From contig JAFRSH010000049.1 in NCBI GenBank assembly GCA_017427685.1, positions 62,001-126,000 of the forward strand: DNA of 64,000 nt, read 5' to 3'. Shown here one piece after another: positions 57,729 to 64,000 of this stretch. The DNA comes from Lachnospiraceae bacterium. GTDB lineage: Bacteria > Bacillota > Clostridia > Lachnospirales > Lachnospiraceae. Within the stretch, counting starts at the first letter, position 1. The number at the start of each line of letters is the position of its first letter. The translations under genes and the position numbers were made by a program. Under the pieces are notes generated by a model. It searched no databases and was not told where the DNA came from. It worked only from the letters and a program-made list of their open reading frames with translations.

Positions 57729-58589
57729 ATGATGAAAGGCAGGAGTAAAAAACGGCCGGGCAAAGACCTTGTTCGGGGATCGCTTACTGTTGAGGCTTCT
57801 TTGGCCTTTCCTATCTTTCTTTTCGCACTTTTTGCCCTGATAAGCATCTTCAGGTTCATCGGTACCGAGTATGAGATCGAGCACGCAGTTTTCACGGCGG
57901 CAAGGAAGATCTCGTCTCTGGGAAGTCTTGCGGATGTGGCGGACGAGCTGTTCCCGGACGTTGATGGGCTCGCGGGAAAGATCGTAGACGAAACTGTCAT
58001 AGGTACCGCGGTCAGGCAGGAGCTGGACGATGAAGTGCTAAGCCCGGTAAAGGGCGGCACATGGGGGCTGTCTTTCTTCGGATCGGAGCTGTTCAGCGAT
58101 GATATGATCCGGATCGAATGCAGTTATGATCTGAAGGTACCCTTCCTGATCTTTGGGGATCCGATAGAGATTCCGGTGACGCACAGTGTGACCTACAGGT
58201 ATTTTAACGGGCATGAAGTTCCCCTGATCCTCACCGAAGCGGATCCGGAATCCCCTGAGGAAGACGAAAGCTCCGAAACCGTTTATATTACGGAGACCGG
58301 AAGCGTCTATCACGTGAGCGGGAATTGCTCGGCAATCAGGATATCGCGTCGCGAAATGGTATTCGGATCACTCGCGGGTGCGAGGAATAACAGCGGAGGA
58401 AAGTATAAGCCCTGCGAACGATGCGCATCGGGAGAGCCGCCGGCTGTGATCTATGTGACAAGTGACGGAGACCGATACCATTTCAAAAAGGACTGTTCAT
58501 CCCTAAAACGAACCGTCATAAGGATAAGCAAGGAAGAAGCGGTTGAAAAAGGATACAGAGCGTGCAAGCGTTGCGCGGGAAAGGAGTGA
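57729..58589 (+). CDS. TadE-like protein with two C-terminal cysteine modules
   Basis: The 286-residue protein has a TadE-like start (GSLTVEASLAFPIFLFALFA). Its C-terminal third contains two similar modules (YHVSGNCSAIRISRREMV with CERC; YHFKKDCSSLKRTVIRIS with CKRC). Each looks like a small zinc-binding unit. TadE-like proteins are minor pilins processed by the prepilin peptidase; the cysteine modules are an uncommon addition and may bind metal at the cell surface. Confidence 0.8.
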   Translation: MMKGRSKKRPGKDLVRGSLTVEASLAFPIFLFALFALISIFRFIGTEYEIEHAVFTAARKISSLGSLADVADELFPDVDGLAGKIVDETVIGTAVRQELDDEVLSPVKGGTWGLSFFGSELFSDDMIRIECSYDLKVPFLIFGDPIEIPVTHSVTYRYFNGHEVPLILTEADPESPEEDESSETVYITETGSVYHVSGNCSAIRISRREMVFGSLAGARNNSGGKYKPCERCASGEPPAVIYVTSDGDRYHFKKDCSSLKRTVIRISKEEAVEKGYRACKRCAGKE

Positions 58590-58592
58590 ATT

Positions 58593-59024
58593 ATGACAGT
58601 GATCGGAACCGGGATGATGGGAGCTTATCTGGTGGCGGCGGCTTTCTCCGATATCAGGGCAAGGCACCTGCACAGATGGTTCCTTGCGATCGGAGTTATT
58701 CCGGCTGTTCTGTTGAGGATCGGTATGGGCAGCATGGGAATTGCGGACACGCTCGGAGGGATAGCGGTCGGAGTGTTCTTTCTTGCCGCGTCGATCCTTT
58801 CGGGAGGACGTCTCGGAAAAGCGGACGGAGTCCTTCTGCTCTACCTGGGCGCCGCTCTCGGATTTACGTGTGCCGCGAGTCTCGCGGTTCTGGCGTTTTT
58901 GCTGTCCGCACTCGTCATGGCGGTATTGCTCGTCATGAAGAAGATCACGATGAAAGGGAGCCTGCCGTTCGTTCCGTTCCTTCTTGCGGCGTACACGGCA
59001 GTGATGTTTTCGGTGGTGGTATGA
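58593..59024 (+). CDS. tadV: Prepilin peptidase, TadV/CpaA-like
   Basis: The 143-residue membrane protein has the first catalytic Asp in SDIRARHLHRW and a second conserved acidic motif GRLGKADG where A24 peptidases have GxGD. It has at least four membrane helices. It would cleave Flp and TadE-like leaders. It overlaps the second TadE-like gene. Confidence 0.85.
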   Translation: MTVIGTGMMGAYLVAAAFSDIRARHLHRWFLAIGVIPAVLLRIGMGSMGIADTLGGIAVGVFFLAASILSGGRLGKADGVLLLYLGAALGFTCAASLAVLAFLLSALVMAVLLVMKKITMKGSLPFVPFLLAAYTAVMFSVVV

Positions 59025-59488
59025 AGGGGATCGTTACGGTTGAAGCGGCATTTGTCTTCCCTTTTGTCATGTGCGTCATAATGGCCGTCATATGGCTGAC
59101 TTTCTTCATGTTCGGGAAGGTAGGGGCTATGTGTGATTGCGACAGGCTGCTGCTGGAGGAGGAGCGGGTCTACCGTGATACGGGACATACGGATAACGTG
59201 ACGTTTTTCGGGAATGCGCGCAGGGAACTGACCGGGTATCCTCTTACTTCCTGTATCGTTTCAAGGTGCTACGGCGAATACGGAGAGTTGCTTGTCGAGT
59301 ACGTGCTCGAATCGGACACGGTCGGGAGTCTTGTTCCTGACGGACTAAGTAAAGCGCTCTCGGGGGATCCCGTTGTCAGGAAGATACTGGCAGACAACAG
59401 GATCGACCGTGCAAGATACATATCGGTAGGGAAAAGTATTTATACCAAAGTCAAGGGATACGCGAGGGGATGGCGAAATGGAGATTGA
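59021..59488 (+). CDS. TadE-like minor pilin
   Basis: The 155-residue protein starts at ATG 59021: a VTVEAAFVFPFVMCVIMAVI membrane segment preceded by a short leader, then a compact exported domain. TadE-type leader GIVTVEAAF matches the cleavage context. The reading frame upstream of 59021 is open but overlaps tadV and is not used. Confidence 0.85.
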   Translation: MKGIVTVEAAFVFPFVMCVIMAVIWLTFFMFGKVGAMCDCDRLLLEEERVYRDTGHTDNVTFFGNARRELTGYPLTSCIVSRCYGEYGELLVEYVLESDTVGSLVPDGLSKALSGDPVVRKILADNRIDRARYISVGKSIYTKVKGYARGWRNGD

Positions 59489-60728
59489 GAAAAAGAGAGA
59501 ACTCGGATCGCAGAGATTACTGATATCGACAGAAGAGGAGACAGAAGACTTCCGTGAAAAGATGATGCTTGAAAACGAGATCCGTGGGCATATTCCGTTC
59601 AATATACGTCGCATCAACGGCAGGAAGATCTACGAGTACAACATCGAGGGGCTGTCGTCTCTTGAAGAAGAGGCCGGGAGGAAACTCGGGTTCCCGCTGA
59701 TCAAGTCTCTTATGAGCGGATTGTCCGAAACTATCGATTCCGGAGCGCCGTTTCTGCTTCGCGAAGACGATTATGTGGTAACTCCGGGGACAGTCTTCTT
59801 TGATAAGGAAGGCAAGGAACTGAAGCTTGTATACTGCCCGGGCTACGGACAGAATCTTAAGGAGCGGCTCGAAGAACTGATGGAGTATTGTCTTGATACG
59901 ATAGATTACAACGACGGGCTTGCGGTCCGAAGCGCTTACGGTCTTTATATGAAGGTCAGGGACGGTTGCTCATTCAGGCGGCTGAAGGACTTTGTCGAAG
60001 AAATCGAAGAGACCGGTAAAGAGGCCCCCGGGCAACCGACTCCCCGTGACGGGGAAGACCTTCAGCCCGTTTCGCTTTTAAAAGAGTATCCGGAAGAGGT
60101 TCCGCCATGTCCCGTTAAAAGGACTCCGATACAGGCGGTTCGAGATCTCGTGGACGGAGCGGACAAGAGAGTCAGGCTGACGTTGCTGGCCGTGCTCGGT
60201 GGGTACGCGGTCCTTACGCTTGCGGTATTGTCGGGTAAGTTCGAAGTTCTTTCGCGAAGAGTGATGGGGATCCCGGTGTGGATCCCTCTGATGGTTGCGG
60301 CAGCGGCGGTATGTGTAACGATCGTCGTGCGTACAGTGAAGTCGGCAGCGGGACTTCTCGGGAAAACACAGCCCCGGAAAGAAGAATATGACGACAACGA
60401 AACCGTGCTGATGATCGGCAGCGGGACCAGAGAGAGTCTTATACTAGTCTCGGACGGGATGCCGGGTCTCAGCACCGATCGTTTTCCCTGTGTTGTCGGA
60501 AAGGACAGTGCATACTGTGACCTTGCTGTTGATGCGAAGGGCGTGAGCAGGAAGCACTTTCGGATCGACAGGAACAGCAGAGGAGAGATAACGGTAGAGG
60601 ATCTCAACACCATAAACGGTACCTTCCTGAACGGGCACAAGCTGGCGCCCAACATGTCCGTTGAGTTACGCGAGGGGGACGAGCTTTCCTTCGGAAGCGT
60701 CTCGTATTATGTCAACCACCTTGAGTGA
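59478..60728 (+). CDS. DUF6382 and FHA domain membrane protein
   Basis: The 416-residue protein has an N-terminal DUF6382-like cytoplasmic part (about 1-190), two membrane helices (about 235-285) and a C-terminal FHA domain (about 320-416; CVVGKDSAYCDLAVDAKGVS, HFRIDRNSRGEITVEDL, NTINGTFLNG). FHA domains read phosphothreonine, so a serine/threonine kinase may control the Tad locus. It is the last gene of the operon. Confidence 0.85.
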   Translation: MEIEKKRELGSQRLLISTEEETEDFREKMMLENEIRGHIPFNIRRINGRKIYEYNIEGLSSLEEEAGRKLGFPLIKSLMSGLSETIDSGAPFLLREDDYVVTPGTVFFDKEGKELKLVYCPGYGQNLKERLEELMEYCLDTIDYNDGLAVRSAYGLYMKVRDGCSFRRLKDFVEEIEETGKEAPGQPTPRDGEDLQPVSLLKEYPEEVPPCPVKRTPIQAVRDLVDGADKRVRLTLLAVLGGYAVLTLAVLSGKFEVLSRRVMGIPVWIPLMVAAAAVCVTIVVRTVKSAAGLLGKTQPRKEEYDDNETVLMIGSGTRESLILVSDGMPGLSTDRFPCVVGKDSAYCDLAVDAKGVSRKHFRIDRNSRGEITVEDLNTINGTFLNGHKLAPNMSVELREGDELSFGSVSYYVNHLE

Positions 60729-60733
60729 TGCGA

Positions 60734-60762
60734 TAGACACCAAAAACCTGTTGTGATAAAAT
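60734..60762 (+). promoter_or_regulatory. Promoter before the flavodoxin/SCP2 gene
   Basis: TAGACA (60734-60739), 17-nt spacer, TAAAAT (60757-60762), 60 bp before the start codon. Confidence 0.6.
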
Positions 60763-60821
60763 GATATTCGGTTTAAACGATACCCTAAACTGTTATAGGA
60801 TACCATCCAAAGAGGAGCCTT

Positions 60822-61826
60822 ATGAATATCAACATTTATTACGGCGGCAGAGGTTTGATCGAGGATCCCTCGCTTTATGTTATGGACAAGCTCACGGGAG
60901 TGCTTGATGAGGTTCGCGTTCATGTCGAGAGGTACAACCTCTACGAGAACAAGAGCGCGATCGCGATGATGGTCAACACCCTGAAGGAAGCGGACGGCGT
61001 GATCCTTGTTGCCAGTGTCGAATGGCTCGGGATCGGCGGACTTCTTCAGCAGTTCCTTGACGCTTGCTGGCTTTATGCCGACCGCAATATCCTCAGCAAG
61101 CTTTACATGTTCCCGGTTGTTATCTCAACCGCGGGCGGCGAAAGGGAAGCACAGTGTATGCTCACCAGAGCGTGGGAGCTTCTCGGAGGCAAGGTCTGTG
61201 AAGGGATCTGCGCCTATGTTGACGATCAGACGGACTTTGAGACGGATCCCCAGATCCTGAACCTTATTGAGAAAAAGGGAGAGGACATCTACCGAATTGT
61301 TCATCAGAACGCGCCTGTCTTCAAATCCAGCGCACGCATGGATCACGGAAGATTCACTCAGGCTCCCGCAGCGGGACTTACTCCTCAGGAAAGTGAGCAG
61401 CTTTCGGAGTATGTATCCAACGACTCCTACGTTCAAAAGCAGAAGAAGGATGTCGAGCTCCTGTCGCAGAAATACAGGAACATCCTCGATACGGGCAAGG
61501 ACGAATCGAAGCAGGAATTCATCAAAGAGATCAAAGACGGCTTTGTAAGATCGAGTGAACCGATCGAAGCAGTTTTCTCGATAGAGATGACCGATACGGG
61601 CAGGACGCTCGTGATCGAGATCAAAGACAACGACCTTAAGGTCTACTACGGAGAGGCATCGGCACCCGATGTCGAGGCCAAGACCACCCGCGACGTGGTC
61701 AACAAGCTTGTCAGAGGAAAGCAGACATTCCAGGGCGCGTTTATGTCCGGAGTGCTCAGCAGCAAGGGAGACTTTAAGCTCCTCAGATCGTTTGACCAGT
61801 TCTTCCGTTTCTCGTCTCTGATGTAG
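60822..61826 (+). CDS. Flavodoxin-like reductase fused to an SCP2-like domain
   Basis: The 334-residue protein has an N-terminal NAD(P)H-dependent FMN reductase-type domain (about 1-170; GGRGLIEDPSLYVMDKLTGV, ADGVILVASVEWLGIGGLL) and a C-terminal SCP2 sterol-carrier-like domain (about 215-334; FSIEMTDTGRTLVIEIKDND, QTFQGAFMSGVLSSKGDFKL). The pair suggests reduction or binding of a hydrophobic substrate. It has its own promoter and terminator, so it is independent of the tad operon. Confidence 0.82.
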   Translation: MNINIYYGGRGLIEDPSLYVMDKLTGVLDEVRVHVERYNLYENKSAIAMMVNTLKEADGVILVASVEWLGIGGLLQQFLDACWLYADRNILSKLYMFPVVISTAGGEREAQCMLTRAWELLGGKVCEGICAYVDDQTDFETDPQILNLIEKKGEDIYRIVHQNAPVFKSSARMDHGRFTQAPAAGLTPQESEQLSEYVSNDSYVQKQKKDVELLSQKYRNILDTGKDESKQEFIKEIKDGFVRSSEPIEAVFSIEMTDTGRTLVIEIKDNDLKVYYGEASAPDVEAKTTRDVVNKLVRGKQTFQGAFMSGVLSSKGDFKLLRSFDQFFRFSSLM

Positions 61827-61837
61827 AGAGTATATGG

Positions 61838-61877
61838 CATTATAAAACACCGCCGGAAAAGGCGGTGTTTTATAATG
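61838..61877. terminator. Bidirectional terminator
   Basis: A 17-bp perfect stem (CATTATAAAACACCGCC with its complement, 6-nt loop) between two convergent genes, with A- and T-rich flanks usable in both directions. Confidence 0.92.
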
Positions 61878-62138
61878 TTATTCCTCTATAACCCTGAAAT
61901 CCATGTAGTCGAAAGAGATCTCTTCGTGGAAGCTGTCCGGACCGAATCTCGTACGCGAATGGTGCTGAAAGTCATGGATGTTGAGGTCGAGCCATGTGGG
62001 AACGGCGAGATCGAATTCGCGACATGCCGCCTCCAGAGACGAGATGACCTTCTTGGTCCGTGAAACGTCACGGTAATCCTCGATGACAGTGTCCTTTATG
62101 AGATGTGTGTCTTTGAAAAGTCTGACCCAGATTCGCAC
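61878..62138 (-). CDS. Conserved small protein, unknown
   Basis: An 86-residue protein starting at GTG 62138, chosen for the AGAGGAG ribosome site 8 nt upstream. RIWVRLFKDTHLIKDTVIED and AACREFDLAVPTWLDLNIHD are reminiscent of a small conserved Clostridia family without known function. Convergent with the flavodoxin/SCP2 gene and divergent from dnaX. Confidence 0.75.
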   Translation of the reverse strand: MRIWVRLFKDTHLIKDTVIEDYRDVSRTKKVISSLEAACREFDLAVPTWLDLNIHDFQHHSRTRFGPDSFHEEISFDYMDFRVIEE

Positions 62139-62223
62139 GATGCTTACTCCTCTTGCTCCGCCTGTGCGGCAGGCGTTATTGCCCGGCGGCCGTATCCCGA
62201 GTTCCTGTCGGCCGTCCCTTATG

Positions 62224-62252
62224 ATTATATATTCGCGGGTCGCTGTGGGCAA
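62224..62252 (-). promoter_or_regulatory. Leftward promoter of the small conserved gene
   Basis: Minus strand: TTGCCC (62252-62247), 17-nt spacer, TATAAT (62229-62224). Confidence 0.65.
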
Positions 62253-62295
62253 GACAAAAGAGCGGAAAAAAAGGGTGCCATGGACCCGTGTTCGC

Positions 62296-62324
62296 TTGTA
62301 ATTGGGAAACGCTTCTATTATAAT
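62296..62324 (+). promoter_or_regulatory. Promoter of dnaX
   Basis: TTGTAA (62296-62301), 17-nt spacer, TATAAT (62319-62324), 58 bp before the dnaX start. Confidence 0.75.
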
Positions 62325-62381
62325 CTACTCTGTAGGTGAATGCGGCACAGACCGCAAAAAAGAACAAGGGACAGACCGTTT

Positions 62382-63995
62382 ATGTCATACCTCGCACTGT
62401 ACAGAAAATACAGGCCGTCTGCTTTTGACGAAGTAAAAGGCCAGGATCATATAGTCACGACCCTCAGGAATCAGCTCAGGACGGGTCGTGTTGGTCATGC
62501 TTATCTTTTCTGCGGGACGAGAGGAACCGGCAAGACTTCGATTGCGAAGATCTTCGCCAAGTCCGTCAACTGTGAGTCACCCGTTGACGGCAGTCCTTGC
62601 GGACAGTGCAGGATCTGCAAGAGCATCGAAGACGGAAGCTTTATGAACGTCATCGAGATCGATGCGGCTTCCAACAACGGTGTCGACAGTGTCAGACAGA
62701 TCGTTGACGAGATCAAGTATTCCCCTTCGGAAGGCAAGTATCGCGTTTATATCATCGACGAGGTTCACATGCTCTCGACCGGAGCCTTCAACGCGCTCCT
62801 CAAGACGCTCGAAGAACCGCCGTCGTACGTGATCTTTATCCTTGCCACGACCGAAGTTCACAAGATCCCGATCACCATACTTTCAAGATGCCAGAGGTAC
62901 GATTTCAGACGTATCAGTGTCGAGACGATCGCGGCACATCTTGGGGAGATCCTCGAATCGGAGGGCATAGGCGCTGAGCCCAAAGCTCTTGAGTACGTTG
63001 CAAGAGTTGCGGACGGCTCCATGCGTGATGCTGAGAGTCTTCTCGACCAGTGCATAGCGTTCTACCTCGGGCAGGATCTTACATATGACAAGGTTCTGGA
63101 GATCCTCGGCGGACTCGACAACGAGACATACGCCGGACTCCTCAGATATACGGTCAAGGGAGACGTGGCCAGAGCGCTCGGAGTTTTTGACGATGCGATG
63201 ATCCAGGGCAAGGACCCTGCGAGGTTTGTCACCGAATTCATCACATATATCAGGAATGTCCTCATAGCGAAGACAACACCGCGTCCGGAGCGTGTGCTCG
63301 AGTATTCGAACGAGCAGATCGAGCTTTTAAAGAACGAGGCGACCCACTACAGTACCGAGACGATCATCAGGTACATCAGGGTTCTCTCGGAGCTTTCAGG
63401 CAAGCTCAGGTTTGCGACCCAGAAGAAGGTTTTGACAGAAGTTTCGCTCATCAAGCTGTGTGTTCCCGAAACAGAGAACGACAGCGGGGCATTGCTTCAG
63501 CGCATTGAGAAACTCGAAGCAAGCCTTGCCGAGATCGCCCGGAACGGAGTGGTCCGTAGCGAAGGTGTGCCGGTAGCGGCACAGGCTCCCGAGGAAGAGG
63601 AAGAAGAGGATGATATTGTGATCCCCGTCCTCGACGAGGAGATGCAGAAGATCGGAGCGTCGTGGGACAGGATCGTCGGAGCCATGAAGGGACCGATCCT
63701 CGTCACAGAGCTTAAAGGTGTGATCCCGACGGCGGGAGCGGACGGCAAGCTCGTGCTCAATTTCTGCGAGAAGGAATCACCCGACGGAACGGAAGATCTT
63801 CTTCACAACGAAGCTACAGGCAAGGCGTTCATAGAGCGGATCTGCGGCAGTGTCAAGGAAGCCACGAAGGCTCTGCTCGGGATGAACATCGAGGTTACCT
63901 ACAGGATCGAAAAAGAGAAGAAGTTCAAGGCGCTCAAGAAAGTCGATATCTCGGATCTTGTGGCGGCAGGAGTTCCGATCAATACAGAATTATAA
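62382..63995 (+). CDS. dnaX: DNA polymerase III subunit gamma/tau
   Basis: The 537-residue clamp-loader protein starts at ATG 62382 (SYLALYRKYRPSAFDEVKGQ). Walker A GTRGTGKTS at 45-53, zinc ligands Cys64, Cys73, Cys76, Cys79 and the DEVHML box define the gamma domain. The C-terminal third carries the acidic linker and a short tau-like end. No slippery A-run typical of gamma/tau frameshifting was seen. The window ends just after the stop. Confidence 0.95.
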   Translation: MSYLALYRKYRPSAFDEVKGQDHIVTTLRNQLRTGRVGHAYLFCGTRGTGKTSIAKIFAKSVNCESPVDGSPCGQCRICKSIEDGSFMNVIEIDAASNNGVDSVRQIVDEIKYSPSEGKYRVYIIDEVHMLSTGAFNALLKTLEEPPSYVIFILATTEVHKIPITILSRCQRYDFRRISVETIAAHLGEILESEGIGAEPKALEYVARVADGSMRDAESLLDQCIAFYLGQDLTYDKVLEILGGLDNETYAGLLRYTVKGDVARALGVFDDAMIQGKDPARFVTEFITYIRNVLIAKTTPRPERVLEYSNEQIELLKNEATHYSTETIIRYIRVLSELSGKLRFATQKKVLTEVSLIKLCVPETENDSGALLQRIEKLEASLAEIARNGVVRSEGVPVAAQAPEEEEEEDDIVIPVLDEEMQKIGASWDRIVGAMKGPILVTELKGVIPTAGADGKLVLNFCEKESPDGTEDLLHNEATGKAFIERICGSVKEATKALLGMNIEVTYRIEKEKKFKALKKVDISDLVAAGVPINTEL

Positions 63996-64000
63996 ACATT

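Noticed and set aside
58562..59020. N-terminal extension of the second TadE-like frame
   Set aside because: It overlaps the whole prepilin peptidase gene in another frame, is Arg/Ser-rich and has no TadE-like content; the ATG at 59021 gives the proper leader.

Overview
The window comes from a Gram-positive, low-to-mid GC bacterium, most likely a Clostridia member of the Lachnospiraceae type. The evidence is strong Shine-Dalgarno sites, TTG/GTG starts, a dnaX gene, a MetG tail and a Tad pilus locus whose accessory genes (DUF5702-like, DUF6382/FHA-like) are typical of that group. Family assignments come from reading motifs by eye; no database search was possible.

Host chromosome occupies about 1-2564 and 52306-64000. 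It reads: end of metG with its terminator, tadZ, cpaF, tadB, tadC, a Flp-type pilin, a large DUF5702-like protein, a TadE-like protein, a prepilin peptidase, a second TadE-like protein and a DUF6382/FHA protein. Together these form one Tad pilus operon. A flavodoxin/SCP2 fusion gene, a small conserved gene and dnaX follow.

A prophage of about 49.7 kb (2560-52310) is inserted inside cpaF. A large serine recombinase gene lies at the left end. The two cpaF halves join in frame through a 5-bp shared core (TGAGG). The left arm is a leftward lysogeny module (integrase, lipoprotein, CI-like repressor) facing a rightward Cro-like gene. The early region (5.2-18.9 kb) holds a SleB-like hydrolase, a split SNF2 helicase, a DEDDh exonuclease, an SSB-like protein, a DUF927 primase/helicase, an iteron-rich candidate origin, a VRR-NUC nuclease and many small genes, ending with an ArpU-like late regulator. 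A leftward accessory cassette (19.1-23.8 kb) has two tandem HTH regulators, a gamma-glutamylcyclotransferase-like protein, an amidoligase-like protein and several unknown small proteins. Next comes 1.1 kb of non-coding DNA that is almost free of T and highly repetitive.

The late region is a lambda-type head module (Nu1-like and GpA-like terminase, portal, protease, capsid) joined to a P2-type contractile tail (sheath, tube, E/E' frameshift, tape measure, X, D, V, U, W, J, I), so the phage is a myovirus. After the tail-fibre genes sits a diversity-generating retroelement (DGR). It comprises a target protein with a C-terminal variable repeat (VR, 47592-47700), a template repeat (TR, 47830-47938) and a reverse transcriptase with YMDD and LGxxxSQ motifs. 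VR and TR differ at 14 positions, 13 of which are adenines in TR. The lysis cassette (holin and a multidomain endolysin) closes the prophage.

Other signals worth a look are a strand-polarised hexamer (TGTGYC) enriched across the prophage whatever the gene direction, two candidate small structured RNAs, and operator repeats shared by the accessory cassette.
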